Notes under the pieces: generated by a model
Databases searched by the model: none
Told to the model about the DNA's origin: nothing
What the model saw: the letters and a program-made list of their open reading frames with translations, nothing else
Shown: piece after piece, positions 9,383 through 18,402 of the stretch
Position numbering within the stretch: position 1 is the first letter of the stretch
Layout: the number at the start of each line of letters is the position of its first letter
NCBI RefSeq assembly: GCF_007004665.1
Contig: NZ_ML660059.1
Location: 298,738-362,737 of the forward strand
DNA: 64,000 nt
Source of the DNA: Denitrobaculum tricleocarpae
Lineage (GTDB): Bacteria; Pseudomonadota; Alphaproteobacteria; Kiloniellales; Kiloniellaceae
Reading direction: 5' to 3'
Made by a program: the position numbers and the translations under genes

Positions 9383-9764
9383 GTGATGGAGATGAGCAAA
9401 TCAGACACCCCGAGGGACCTCGTGGTGCGGTCATGAAATGACCGGTCGCGGACTAACAAAGGAATTCCACTTCAACGCCGTTAATGATGATCTGCAATGC
9501 TAGAGACGGACTCGAAACCCCACCGACGAACTCTACCAAGCAGCGTAATATCTTTAGACTACCATACTTTCCCGAAAAAAACGCTTTGCGTATACAGCAA
9601 GAGTCCACTCATCTCTCGCGAAAGCAACGAGAAAATGAATCAGTCTCTATTTCATCAAGTTAGAGACCAATTCACTCTCTCCATACTCGCACACAAAGTT
9701 TATTTCTCCCGCCTGAGAAGATCTGTTTCTGTTGCGGAACGTTCATCCAGAGCGAGATTTGGCT
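9383..9764. other. intergenic region, lower GC, no gene recognised
   Basis: About 380 bases between the EAL gene start and the hldE stop. The part 9497-9740 has clearly lower GC than its flanks. An open frame on the plus strand has no family-like features and runs into hldE antisense, so I do not call it. It should contain the EAL gene promoter. Confidence 0.4.
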
Positions 9765-11276
9765 TTACCGCTTGTCTGCGAGCCGGTTCAGGGTCGCTGT
9801 CGTCGAATGCCCGGCTTCGAGTTGCGCCAAAACCAGTTGTCCGCCGTAAGCCTGCACTTCCTTTGCGCCCACCACCTCATCAGCCGCATAATCAGCACCC
9901 TTGACCAATACGTCCGGGCGCAGAGCCTCAATCAGCTCAAGAGGCGTATCCTCGCCAAAAACCACGACACGATCGACGTCCTCCAGCGACGCCAGCACCA
10001 CAGCGCGCGCCGTCTCCGCCTGGACCGGCCGCGTGGGCCCCTTCAGGCGGGCAACAGATGCATCGCTGTTCAATCCGACGACAAGGCGGTCACAGGCAGC
10101 CCGGGCCTGGCGCAGCAATGAGATATGGCCCGGATGCAGCAGATCGAAGCAGCCGTTGGTAAAACCGACCTTGAAACCGGCCTGGCGCCAGCGCGCGACC
10201 TGATCGAGCAGGAGATCATGATCGACGAACTTGGCCTCTGCCTGGGAGAGCCGAGAGGCGTGGATTTCCTGGCGGATCTCCAGGGCTTCCGCGACCGCCG
10301 TCCCGGTCTTGCCGACCACAATACCCGCCGCAATGTTGGCCAGGCCGGCCGCATCCTTGAGTTCGATCCCCGCGGCAAGGGCGGCACCCAGCAGCGCTAC
10401 GACCGTATCGCCGGCCCCCGAGACATCGAAAACCTCGCGCGCCCGCGCAGGCAGATGGGTCACATCGCCATCGGCCAGGACCAGGGACATCCCTTCTTCG
10501 CTTCGGGTCGCCAGCACGCCACCGAGGCCGGCGATTTCCGTCAGGCTGCGGCAGGCCGCGACAATTTGAGCATCCCCCTGCAGGCTCTGCCCCCCCTGCA
10601 CGCCGTCACCTAAGGCTTGCGCGAGTTCCCGCCGGTTTGGGGTGACCAGCGCGGCACCGCGGTAGCAGCCGTAGTCCACAGCCTTGGGATCTACGATGAC
10701 CGGACAGTCCAGGGCGTTGGCCCGGGCAATCAGCCGCGCAATCAGATCAGCCGGTAAAACCCCCTTTCCGTAGTCGGAGAGGATCAGTGCGCCTACGTCT
10801 TTAAGGGCCTCTTCAGCTTCGGCGAGGAGTTTCTCCTTGGTGGCCTGCGCCATTTCAAACGAGGTTTCCCGATCGGCGCGCAGAAGCTGCTGGCCGGTGG
10901 CGATGTAGCGCTCCTTGATCGTTGTCGTGCGCGCTTCGTCGGCGAGAAGATGGATCCACCCCGGGTCCGCACTTTCGCGCTCGACCAGTTGCCGCACCTC
11001 CTGTCCCGCGGCGTCCTGACCCACGACCGCGAAGAAGAGCGTTTTCGCCCCGACAGCGGAGAGGTTGCGCAGGACATTACCGGCGCCGCCCAGCATCGTC
11101 ACCTCGCGCTCCAGCCGCAGAACCGGGATCGGCGCTTCCGGCGATACCCGGTCAACCGCACCATAGAGAAAGCGGTCGAGCATAACGTCGCCGACGACCA
11201 TGACCGCCGCGCCGTCCAGCCGGTCGACAAGGGCGAGCAGGTCCGCCGGCGCGGTCTGTGTCATCTCCTCAGCCAT
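9765..11276 (-). CDS. hldE: bifunctional heptose-7-phosphate kinase / heptose-1-phosphate adenylyltransferase
   Basis: Makes ADP-heptose for the LPS inner core: the N-terminal PfkB/ribokinase domain phosphorylates heptose-7-phosphate at C1, and the C-terminal domain adenylates heptose-1-phosphate. The protein is about 503 residues. Kinase motifs are MLGGAGNVLRNL near residue 65 and DVSGAGDTVVALLGAA near 280. The nucleotidyltransferase domain begins near 360 with FTNGCFDLLHPGHISLL, carrying the HxGH motif. The start MAEEMTQTAP at 11274-11276 is chosen because it overlaps the gmhA stop by eight bases, indicating translational coupling; an upstream in-frame start would lie inside gmhA. Confidence 0.95.
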   Translation of the reverse strand: MAEEMTQTAPADLLALVDRLDGAAVMVVGDVMLDRFLYGAVDRVSPEAPIPVLRLEREVTMLGGAGNVLRNLSAVGAKTLFFAVVGQDAAGQEVRQLVERESADPGWIHLLADEARTTTIKERYIATGQQLLRADRETSFEMAQATKEKLLAEAEEALKDVGALILSDYGKGVLPADLIARLIARANALDCPVIVDPKAVDYGCYRGAALVTPNRRELAQALGDGVQGGQSLQGDAQIVAACRSLTEIAGLGGVLATRSEEGMSLVLADGDVTHLPARAREVFDVSGAGDTVVALLGAALAAGIELKDAAGLANIAAGIVVGKTGTAVAEALEIRQEIHASRLSQAEAKFVDHDLLLDQVARWRQAGFKVGFTNGCFDLLHPGHISLLRQARAACDRLVVGLNSDASVARLKGPTRPVQAETARAVVLASLEDVDRVVVFGEDTPLELIEALRPDVLVKGADYAADEVVGAKEVQAYGGQLVLAQLEAGHSTTATLNRLADKR

Positions 11277-11880
11277 GGCCCTGCACCAGACCGAGAGACT
11301 TCTCAAGCGCGCCGCAGAGCATCTGGCCAAGCATGATGTGCATCTCCTGGATGCGGGCGGTGGTTCTGGAAGGTACGATCAGCAGCGGGTCGGCAAGCCC
11401 GGCGAGCTGACCGCCATCTCCGCCTGACAAAGCGGCGGCAATCAGCCCCTGGTCCCGTGCGGCTTCCAGGCCCCGGATGACATTGCGGCTGCGGCCGGAG
11501 GTCGAGATGCCGACGGCCACATCGCCCGGCCGGCCCAGGGCGGCGACCTGCCGGGCGAAAAGCTCCTCGAAACCCATGTCATTGCCGATGGCAGTCAGGG
11601 CCGAGGTATCCGTGGTCAGGGCAATCGCGGCAATCGGCGCGCGGTCCGTGACATAGCGCACCGTCAATTCGGTCGCGATGTGCTGCGCATCCGAAGCCGA
11701 ACCGCCGTTCCCGAAGAAAAGAATTTTGCCGCCGCCCTCGATTGCCTTGATCGAAGCCTCCAGCAGCTGCTGGAAGGGCGCCATCAGCGCCCGTTCCGTC
11801 GCGGCCGCGACGTCTTTATGTTCCGCGAATTCCGCCGCGTAAAAATCCGGCAGATCCAAGTTCTCTCCCACCAACGACAT
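11269..11880 (-). CDS. gmhA: phosphoheptose isomerase
   Basis: Converts sedoheptulose-7-phosphate to D-glycero-D-manno-heptose-7-phosphate, the first step of ADP-heptose synthesis, immediately upstream of hldE in the pathway and on the strand. About 203 residues, one SIS domain: ILFFGNGGSASDAQHIATEL, LTTDTSALTAIGNDMGF and GISTSGRSRNVI. The ATG at 11878-11880 (MSLVGENLDL) has AGGAACC upstream; the open frame continues further upstream but that sequence is non-coding in character. Forms an overlapping two-gene operon with hldE. Confidence 0.95.
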   Translation of the reverse strand: MSLVGENLDLPDFYAAEFAEHKDVAAATERALMAPFQQLLEASIKAIEGGGKILFFGNGGSASDAQHIATELTVRYVTDRAPIAAIALTTDTSALTAIGNDMGFEELFARQVAALGRPGDVAVGISTSGRSRNVIRGLEAARDQGLIAAALSGGDGGQLAGLADPLLIVPSRTTARIQEMHIMLGQMLCGALEKSLGLVQGHG

Positions 11881-11963
11881 AGGGGTTCCTGTTTCTTGAA
11901 TGCGATGCCCCGGAAGCCCCGTCCCGGGTACAACAAACTGAGTCTGCGCGCACTTTAGGTCAT

Positions 11964-12010
11964 GGCCTCGTAAACTGCGATGCTCTTGAGGCCCTGCCGG
12001 GCATTTTTTT
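11964..12010 (+). terminator. terminator-like hairpins with T7 tract; possible small RNA end
   Basis: Two overlapping stems, GGCCTC/GAGGCC (11964-11993) and GCCC-TGCC-GGGC (11991-12002), are followed by ATTTTTTT at 12003-12010. The T tract gives a plus-strand intrinsic terminator, yet no plus-strand gene ends upstream; gmhA starts on the other strand at 11880. Either a short non-coding RNA begins around 11885-11950, or the structure attenuates transcription entering from elsewhere. Confidence 0.4.
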
Positions 12011-12330
12011 GACCGTAACAAAGCGGCGCGGGATCTGCGTGATGCGCAAGAACCGGCTGCATTCGATCTGCGGCCACGACCCAACCCTCTCAGGTGGTGT
12101 GAGGACTGCGGGCCGGGAAAAGGGCCCGTCCCCAAGCGGCAGCCCGCAGCCTGCAGAAAAGCCGGAACACCCGTGTCTGGACCAAAATACAACAACTTCT
12201 CAACCACCCGCCATAAGAGCAAATTCCGGATTTCAGTCCGGGATGGTTAACTCTTTCTCAAGAGCCCGCCCCCTAGACTGTCAGCCAGCGAAACTCAGGA
12301 CGAGCTCGTTCAAGAGAGGCGAACCACTTG

Positions 12331-13620
12331 ATGCCATCTGATGAAACCGGCCTGCTTCCCAAGCAAGAGGCCTTTTTTCACGATTATGTCCAGCGTCTAC
12401 AGCGGAATCCGTCAGGACGCCGGGCTTTGCATGCGCGTCTCTCTTTGCTGCATCCCAACAATCGGCGAGAGCACCATCTGCGGGTCGCTCAAAACACTCT
12501 GGATCAGGTTCTGAGGCTTGGTGACGGCGCGCTGTTCAGGCTGGCGAACAATGACCTCGTGATCATCTGCAGCGCACAGCAGGCCGAACGGCTGGATGAT
12601 GCCGTCCGGCGCCTGGCATTTCTGTTCAACAACGATCCGGTTTTGAACGGGGCCGGCAAACTCGATCTCTTCAGCGAGGACAGTTTTTGCAGGCTTTATC
12701 TGCTCGACCAGGATTACGAAGAGTTTGCCGCGCTTGCCCGAAGCCTCTCCGATAGCCGGAGAGCCCGCACCACCGGGCTTTCGGGACGGTCAACTCCGCC
12801 ATCGTCCCGGATGATGCCCCTGCAGCCCAGCCAGCTGGGCGACATTGCAGCCGCGATCGCACAGGCCGATCTCTCCAGCATGATGCAGCGGCAATCGACC
12901 TTTCTCATGGAACCCGGCGAGCGGCCCGAACCGGTTTTCCGCGAGATTTATTTTTCCATGGATCACCTGCAGCAGGTTTTGATTCCGGGACACGATATCC
13001 TGGCCAACCGCTGGCTCTTTCAGGACTTTACCCGCCATCTCGATCGCCGGATGATCTCCTTTCTGGTGCATAACGACGACGAGAGCCTGCGGCAGTCCTA
13101 CAGCCTCAACCTCAACATCTCGACCCTGCTGTCGCCGGACTTTCTGGCCCTGGACGAAACCCTGAGCGAGCAGGTCCGGCGCAGCATCGTGATCGAATTT
13201 CAGTTGATCGACGTCTTTGCCGATGTCGCCAGCTTTCTCTTCGCCCGCGATTTCCTGCGCGACCGCGGCTACAACATCTGCCTGGACGGCACGACCCAGC
13301 TCTCGCTTCCCTTCGTCGACCGCAAGAAGCTGGGCTTCGATATGGTCAAGCTCCTATGGGACGAGGATTTCAACCGGCATCTGCAATCGCCCCGTGGCCA
13401 GGACCTGAAAGGCGCCATAGAGGAGATCGGTCCGGAACGGGTGATCCTCAGCCATTGCGGGTCGGAAGAGGCCCTCGACACCGGCCAGAATCTGGGTCTG
13501 AGTCTCTACCAGGGTTTCCATGTCGACCGCCTCTGCGACTCCCTGCGTACGGCAGGCGAATCGGCCAGCATCCTGAGCAATGCCATGGCGCGGCACCGCG
13601 CCTCCGAGCGGGGCGAGTAA
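12331..13620 (+). CDS. degenerate EAL-like protein, probably non-catalytic
   Basis: About 429 residues, no membrane helices. The C-terminal half (about 210-420) lines up with an EAL fold in order: LNLNISTLLS for the substrate-binding Asn strand, IVIEFQLIDVFAD where active enzymes have ELTE, YNICLDGTT for LDDFGTG, FDMVKLLWD for the KIDxSF Lys strand, and ILSHCGSEEALDTGQNLGL...LYQGF for the AEGVE/QGY end. The EAL triad and paired Asp residues are not kept, so c-di-GMP hydrolysis is unlikely; a binding or scaffold role is possible. The N-terminal half is unassigned. AGAGAGG lies 11 bases before the ATG; a TTG one codon earlier is an alternative. Convergent with regA. Confidence 0.65.
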   Translation: MPSDETGLLPKQEAFFHDYVQRLQRNPSGRRALHARLSLLHPNNRREHHLRVAQNTLDQVLRLGDGALFRLANNDLVIICSAQQAERLDDAVRRLAFLFNNDPVLNGAGKLDLFSEDSFCRLYLLDQDYEEFAALARSLSDSRRARTTGLSGRSTPPSSRMMPLQPSQLGDIAAAIAQADLSSMMQRQSTFLMEPGERPEPVFREIYFSMDHLQQVLIPGHDILANRWLFQDFTRHLDRRMISFLVHNDDESLRQSYSLNLNISTLLSPDFLALDETLSEQVRRSIVIEFQLIDVFADVASFLFARDFLRDRGYNICLDGTTQLSLPFVDRKKLGFDMVKLLWDEDFNRHLQSPRGQDLKGAIEEIGPERVILSHCGSEEALDTGQNLGLSLYQGFHVDRLCDSLRTAGESASILSNAMARHRASERGE

Positions 13621-13656
13621 GCCCTCCGGGCAACCCGCCGAGAGGACTCCACTTCG

Positions 13657-14247
13657 TTAGTTTCTTGGCGCGTACTTCGCCAGAATGCGCTGCAGAGTCC
13701 GGCGGTGCATGCGCAGCCGCCGCGCAGTCTCGGAGACATTGCGGTCGCACTGCTCGTAAACCCGCTGAATATGCTCCCAGCGCACCCGGTCGGCACTCAT
13801 GGGCAGATCCGGAGGCGGCGGCAGCGCCTCTCCGCTCTCCAGCAGCGCCGCTTCCACCTGATCCGCGTCGGCGGGTTTTGGCAAATAGTCGGTGGCGCCG
13901 ACCTTCACTGCGGCCACCGCCGTCGCAATATTGCCGTATCCCGTCAGCACAATGATGCGCGCATCCTCACGGACATCCCGCAAGGCCTGCACGACCTCGA
14001 GACCGCTGCCGTCCTTCAAACGCAGATCCACCACGGCGTAGGCGGGCTGCAGGTCGCGCGCGAACAGCGCACCCTGCTCCACCGAATTTGCCAGGGTAAC
14101 TTCGAAGCCACGGCGCTCCATGGCACGGCCCAGGCGCTCGCAAAAACGCTCGTCATCATCGACAATCAATAAAGGGCGTGGGCCTTCAGCAACCTCTTGC
14201 CCGCTCTCACCCAGCTCACCGTTATTTTGATTTTCGGTTTCGCTCAT
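13657..14247 (-). CDS. regA: redox response regulator of RegA/PrrA/ActR type
   Basis: DNA-binding response regulator of the RegB-RegA global redox system, which controls respiration, and in many relatives photosynthesis, nitrogen or carbon fixation. About 196 residues: receiver domain with LLIVDDDERF, phospho-acceptor Asp in AVVDLRLKDGSG, conserved Thr in VLTGYG and Lys in YLPKPAD; then a Pro-rich linker (LPPPPDLP) and a Fis-type helix-turn-helix, SETARRLRMHRRTLQRILAK, nearly invariant in RegA proteins. The ATG at 14245-14247 overlaps the regB stop by four bases (ATGA). Confidence 0.93.
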   Translation of the reverse strand: MSETENQNNGELGESGQEVAEGPRPLLIVDDDERFCERLGRAMERRGFEVTLANSVEQGALFARDLQPAYAVVDLRLKDGSGLEVVQALRDVREDARIIVLTGYGNIATAVAAVKVGATDYLPKPADADQVEAALLESGEALPPPPDLPMSADRVRWEHIQRVYEQCDRNVSETARRLRMHRRTLQRILAKYAPRN

Positions 14248-15686
14248 ATCGTTCCTTTCGCCGGAAACTCGGTCTCCATGGCTTCCCGGGGCCAGACAAT
14301 CTCTACCTCGGCACCGCCCCACTGCCCGTTATCAAAACTCACCGTCGCCCCGGTCCTGCCCAAGAGGGTCTTGGCGATAAAGACTCCAAGGCCCATGTGC
14401 CCGCCCTGTCTTCCGGCCGGCACGTTCTTGGCCCGACCCGCCGTCGCGGCAGGCCGGGATCTCCCGAATGACTTCTGCCTCACTTCACCGCCACGGCCCG
14501 TTTCGCCGGTCAGTATTTCTTTCGCCAGAGGTTCCTTCGCATAGAGATAGGGCTGGCCAAGACGTCCCATAATTGCCGGATCGAATCCGGGTCCGTCATC
14601 GATAATCACGACCGACACCGTCTCTTCGTTCCAGTCCAGGCGTGCCTCGACCCGCTTCTCCGCAAACTGCATAGCATTCTGTATCAGCAATCCCAAGCCA
14701 TGCAGGATCTCCGGGCTGCGGAAAACAATCGGCTGGGTGCCTTCCTCGTCAAAGAGGCATGTCATTGCGATATCGAATTCGACACCGTCCCGTTCATATG
14801 GCGCGGCAGACGCCTCGACCAAGACCTCCAGCGGCAAACGGTTAAAGAAATCGTCATCTTCCTCTTCGGACCAGGCCGCCAGGTCGGCCAGAATCTCGCC
14901 GCAGCGGTTACTTTCGCTTAAAAGCAGTTCCACGTCTTCGCGCCCCGGGCTGTCCTCGGGCAGGTCGCGGTTCAACTCGCGCGCGACCACCGCAATGGTG
15001 GCGAGAGGACTGCCCAGTTCATGCGCCGCCGCGGCCGCCAGACCGCCCAGAGCCGAGAGACGCTGCTCGCGCGCCAGGGCCATCTGGGTCGCGGTCAGGG
15101 CGTCGGACATATCCCGCGACTCCGCCGCGATGCTGGAGACATAGGCTGCGATAAAGAGCGCCGCCACCACCAATGCCGCCCAGGCTCCACCGACATAGAG
15201 TGGCGGCAGGGCAAAACCCACCGCCGTCCAGGGCAGCGGGTAGTGCCAGAAGGCCAGGGTCGAGACGGCGGCAACCGCCAGGATCGAGAGCAGCAGGGTG
15301 CTGCGCCGCGAGAGGTTGGAGGCGGAAACCGTAACAGGCGCGAGGATCAGGATTGCAAAGGGGTTGCTCAAACCGCCGGTCAGACCCAGGAGAACCGCGA
15401 GCTGCAAGAGATCAAAGCCGAGAGTGAGGGCCGCGTCGCGGTCGCTCAGCCAGGGATCCGCCCGGCGGGTCGCGGATTGGACGACATTCAACAGCCCGGA
15501 GGCGGCCACGACCAGCAGAGCGGCCAGCACCGGCAGCTCGAAATCGAACCCGAAGTAGATGATCGCGAGCGCACCCAGTTGCCCGACCAGGGCGATCCAG
15601 CGGATCACCACCAGTGTCCGCAGCCGGACCTTGCCGCTTTGCCCGCTCTCGATAGAGGGAAAGATTGAAGTTAACAGCCTGCTCAT
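14244..15686 (-). CDS. regB: redox sensor histidine kinase of RegB/PrrB/ActS type
   Basis: Membrane sensor that phosphorylates RegA in response to quinone-pool and thiol redox state. About 480 residues. Six hydrophobic helices span roughly residues 24-190; GGLSNPF at 104-110 matches the ubiquinone-binding GGxxNPF motif. The H-box AAAAAHELGSPLATIAVVAR places the phospho-His at 222, and Cys262 in ESNRCGEIL lies 40 residues on, the same spacing as the redox-active Cys of Rhodobacter RegB. The ATPase domain has NAMQFAE, DDGPGFD and GLGVFIAKTLL; its lid carries a Gly/Arg-rich insertion of about 35 residues. Start chosen at MSRLLTSIF. Confidence 0.92.
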   Translation of the reverse strand: MSRLLTSIFPSIESGQSGKVRLRTLVVIRWIALVGQLGALAIIYFGFDFELPVLAALLVVAASGLLNVVQSATRRADPWLSDRDAALTLGFDLLQLAVLLGLTGGLSNPFAILILAPVTVSASNLSRRSTLLLSILAVAAVSTLAFWHYPLPWTAVGFALPPLYVGGAWAALVVAALFIAAYVSSIAAESRDMSDALTATQMALAREQRLSALGGLAAAAAHELGSPLATIAVVARELNRDLPEDSPGREDVELLLSESNRCGEILADLAAWSEEEDDDFFNRLPLEVLVEASAAPYERDGVEFDIAMTCLFDEEGTQPIVFRSPEILHGLGLLIQNAMQFAEKRVEARLDWNEETVSVVIIDDGPGFDPAIMGRLGQPYLYAKEPLAKEILTGETGRGGEVRQKSFGRSRPAATAGRAKNVPAGRQGGHMGLGVFIAKTLLGRTGATVSFDNGQWGGAEVEIVWPREAMETEFPAKGTI

Positions 15687-15756
15687 GGCGACATATGACG
15701 GTTTGCGCCCCCTGAAGACAAGCCCCGAGAGACAAGTCTCGAGCGTGAGAACCTCT

Positions 15757-16782
15757 TCAGGCCGGACCGCTGACCCCGGCCTCTGCGAAGGTCGCCATCC
15801 CCGTATGACAGGCACAGGCGGCCTTCAGGACCAGGATCGCCATCGCCGCCCCGGAGCCTTCACCCAGCCGCATGCCGAAGTCAACCAACGGGGTCTGGCC
15901 GATGGTCTCCAGCAGCCTCTGATGCCCGGGCTCGACCGAAAGGTGCGCAACCATGCAGTGGTCAAGCGCCCGCGGATCGATGGCGTAGAGAACGGCGGCG
16001 GCCGCCGTGCAGGCAAAACCGTCCAACAAAACCGGTGTGCGGGACATGCGCGCGGCCAGAACCGCGCCGGCAATGGCCGAGAGTTCAAGCCCGCCGACAC
16101 AGCGAAGAATTTCGAGCGGATCGGTCATGACCGCGCGATGCCGCTCCATCGCCTGATCGATCAGCTCGATCTTCCGGGCCAGGGTCGGATCGTCGATACC
16201 GGTGCCGCGCCCCGCCCAGTCGGCGGCGGTGCCGCCGAAGAGCGCGGTGCAGAGGGCGGCTGCGGAGGTGGTGTTGCCGATCCCCATCTCGCCCAGAGCC
16301 AGGACATCGATGTTATCCTCGACCGCCATCATCCCGTAGGCCATGGCCCGGACGCAGTCCTCCTCGGTCATGGCAGGCGTTTCGCTGAAGTCCGCGGTCG
16401 GCTCCTCCAGCGCCATTTCGTAGACCCGCAGGTCGGCATCACTGAGTGCGCAGAGCTGATTGACCGCCGCGCCTCCATTGATGAAGTTCGCCACCATCTG
16501 CTTGGTGACTTCCGCCGGATAGGCCGAGACACCGCGCGCGGCGATACCATGATTGGCAGCGAAGACCGCCGTATAGGGCCGGTCGACCACCGCGGGATGA
16601 CGGCCTTGCCAGGTCGCCAGCCACGCCGCGATCTCCTCGAGCCGCCCGAGAGAGCCCGCGGGCTTGGTCAGCTGAGCCTGCCGGGCCGTCGCATCTGCTC
16701 CCGCCGAGATATCGGGCCCGGGAACTTCCTGCATCAGGGCACGGATCTCGTCGAAGCTGGCCAGAACCTTGTTGTCGCTCAT
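15757..16782 (-). CDS. cobT: nicotinate-nucleotide-dimethylbenzimidazole phosphoribosyltransferase
   Basis: Forms alpha-ribazole-5'-phosphate from nicotinate mononucleotide and dimethylbenzimidazole for the lower ligand loop of cobalamin. 341 residues, the usual CobT length. Recognisable stretches are TKPAGSLGRLEEIA near the N-terminus, FAANHGIAARGVSAYP, GEMGIGNTTSAAAL in the active-site loop, VLLDGFACTAAA and LGEGSGAAMA near the C-terminus with the catalytic Glu region. Diverges from cobS with 149 bases between; no cobalamin riboswitch is evident there. Confidence 0.96.
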   Translation of the reverse strand: MSDNKVLASFDEIRALMQEVPGPDISAGADATARQAQLTKPAGSLGRLEEIAAWLATWQGRHPAVVDRPYTAVFAANHGIAARGVSAYPAEVTKQMVANFINGGAAVNQLCALSDADLRVYEMALEEPTADFSETPAMTEEDCVRAMAYGMMAVEDNIDVLALGEMGIGNTTSAAALCTALFGGTAADWAGRGTGIDDPTLARKIELIDQAMERHRAVMTDPLEILRCVGGLELSAIAGAVLAARMSRTPVLLDGFACTAAAAVLYAIDPRALDHCMVAHLSVEPGHQRLLETIGQTPLVDFGMRLGEGSGAAMAILVLKAACACHTGMATFAEAGVSGPA

Positions 16783-16931
16783 GGGGCACTCCTTACGATT
16801 AACTGGTCTCCCCGGCTTATAGACTCTATGCCCCTCGAAGCAACCGTCTTATAACGGCGTCCTTAAACCTGCATCGAGGGCTTCCACGGCGTGAAGCGGA
16901 GCAGGGGCACTAAACTGGTGACCAGGGCAGG

Positions 16932-17729
16932 ATGAGTAAAGACGATCGTGAAGAATTGCCCTCAAGGGGTCACCTCTGGTCAGATCTGAAATTCTGTCTG
17001 GTGTTCATGACCCGGCTTCCACTGCGTCTTGATGACAGGACCCGGAACCGGAGCCTTGCCGAGGCCTGCGCGGTTTTACCCCTCGTTGGTGTGGTCGTAG
17101 GCCTCTGGAGTGCCGCCGTGCTTTGGCTGACGCTGGCCGCCGGATTGCCATACCTGGCCGCGGCTGCAACAGCCGTTGCCGCCTCCATTCTGCTCACAGG
17201 CGCGCTGCACGAGGACGGTCTGGCCGACGTCGCCGATGGTTTTGGCGGCGGTCTCGAAAAAGCCCGAAAGCTTGAAATCATGCGTGACAGCCGCATCGGC
17301 AGCTACGGCGTAATCGCCATCGGACTGTCGCTCATTTTGCGCGTCACCCTGATCGCGGAGATCGTGGGCCGTTTCGAGAGCTTTTGGGGAATCACCGGCG
17401 CGCTGATCGCCGTCCATGTCATCGGACGGGGATTACTGCCCGCCGTCATGGCCGCTCTGCCGCTGGCACGCGGCGACGGCCTGGCCGCAGCCGCCGAGCG
17501 GCCCAGCGGCAGCCGCGCAGGCGCTGCATCGGCCCTTAGCCTGCTGGCCGCGGCCTTTTGCCTTGGCCTCACACCCGGAATTGTCGCTTTCGTTGCCGGC
17601 GGGATCGCCGTTATCATTATGGCTTGGCTTGCGCGCCGGCAGATCGGTGGCTATACGGGCGATGTCCTTGGCGCGTCGGAACAGGTGGCGGAGATCGCCA
17701 CTCTTGCGGCCATTACTGCAATGCTATGA
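16932..17729 (+). CDS. cobS: cobalamin 5'-phosphate synthase (adenosylcobinamide-GDP ribazoletransferase)
   Basis: Integral membrane enzyme joining adenosylcobinamide-GDP to alpha-ribazole (phosphate) in the last stage of cobalamin synthesis. 265 residues with several Ala/Leu-rich helices. Diagnostic stretches are FMTRLPL near residue 26, LPLVGVVVGLW, GALHEDGLADVADGFGGG with conserved metal-binding acidic residues, MRDSRIGSYGVIAI, and the C-terminal GGYTGDVLGASEQVAEI. Transcribed with the downstream phosphatase (10-base gap), and divergent from cobT. Confidence 0.95.
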   Translation: MSKDDREELPSRGHLWSDLKFCLVFMTRLPLRLDDRTRNRSLAEACAVLPLVGVVVGLWSAAVLWLTLAAGLPYLAAAATAVAASILLTGALHEDGLADVADGFGGGLEKARKLEIMRDSRIGSYGVIAIGLSLILRVTLIAEIVGRFESFWGITGALIAVHVIGRGLLPAVMAALPLARGDGLAAAAERPSGSRAGAASALSLLAAAFCLGLTPGIVAFVAGGIAVIIMAWLARRQIGGYTGDVLGASEQVAEIATLAAITAML

Positions 17730-17739
17730 GTGAAAATAT

Positions 17740-18393
17740 ATGAGTACGACAACACGCTGGTGGTGGGTTCGGCATGCGCCGGTCACCGAAAACAACGGCA
17801 AGATCTACGGCCAGGACGATCTGAATTGCGATGTCTCAGACGCCGAGACCTTCATGCGGCTGGGCAGCCTGATGCCGCGCGACGCGGTCTGGGTGACCAG
17901 CAACCTGAAACGCACGCACCAGACCGCGGCCGCCATCGTCGAGAAGATCGACGATCATCAGGTCCCGGACCCGCTGATTGAGCACGACTTCGCCGAACAG
18001 CACTTCGGCGAATGGCAGGGCATGACCAACGTGGAACTGGCCGCGCAAAAAGCGGGGGACTGGCATCGCTTCTGGCTGGCCCCGGCCTCCGAAGCCCCCC
18101 CGGGCGGGGAGAGCTTCGTCAACCTCTTCGAACGGACCAGCCGGGCTGTCCAGCGGCTATCGAAAGCACACGCAGGCCGGGATATCGTCGCCGTCACCCA
18201 CGGCGGCACGATCCGCGCCGCCATCGCCCTGGCGCTAGGCCTGGATCCGGAACGCGCCCTGAGCTTTTCAGTCGACAACTGCGCGCTGACCCGCCTGGAT
18301 CACATCACCGGAACCGCCGGCACCCACGCACCTCATGAAGATGTGGTCTGGCGCATCGGCCACATCAATCTGGTGCCTAAGGGGTTGTTGTAG
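17740..18393 (+). CDS. cobC: histidine phosphatase, likely alpha-ribazole phosphatase
   Basis: Member of the phosphoglycerate-mutase-like histidine phosphatase family. The 217 residues hold WWWVRHAPVTENNG with the phospho-His at 12, TSNLKRTHQTA, FGEWQGM with the proton-donor Glu, and the second His in VAVTHGGTIRAAIA. CobC dephosphorylates alpha-ribazole-5'-phosphate or cobalamin-5'-phosphate; this role is inferred from its position ten bases behind cobS. The N-terminal RHAP replaces the more common RHG. Transcription runs towards a long palindrome and the convergent sulfatase. Confidence 0.8.
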   Translation: MSTTTRWWWVRHAPVTENNGKIYGQDDLNCDVSDAETFMRLGSLMPRDAVWVTSNLKRTHQTAAAIVEKIDDHQVPDPLIEHDFAEQHFGEWQGMTNVELAAQKAGDWHRFWLAPASEAPPGGESFVNLFERTSRAVQRLSKAHAGRDIVAVTHGGTIRAAIALALGLDPERALSFSVDNCALTRLDHITGTAGTHAPHEDVVWRIGHINLVPKGLL

Positions 18394-18402
18394 AGGTTAG
18401 AT

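Noticed and set aside
9497..9904. Open frame overlapping the hldE 3' end
   Set aside because: No ribosome site or family pattern, and its second half is hldE antisense.
11881..12010. SRP (4.5S) RNA
   Set aside because: A CCGGAAG stretch is present but the conserved GGTCAGG...GGAAGCAGCC apical loop is not.
15559..16854. Plus-strand open frame of 431 codons opposite cobT and regB
   Set aside because: A high-GC antisense frame; cobT motifs on the other strand are unambiguous.
16783..16931. Possible cobalamin riboswitch between cobT and cobS
   Set aside because: GTGAAGCGGAGCAGGGGCACT recalls part of a B12 element, but the B12 box and the GGTGAA/CCGC arrangement are not in order.
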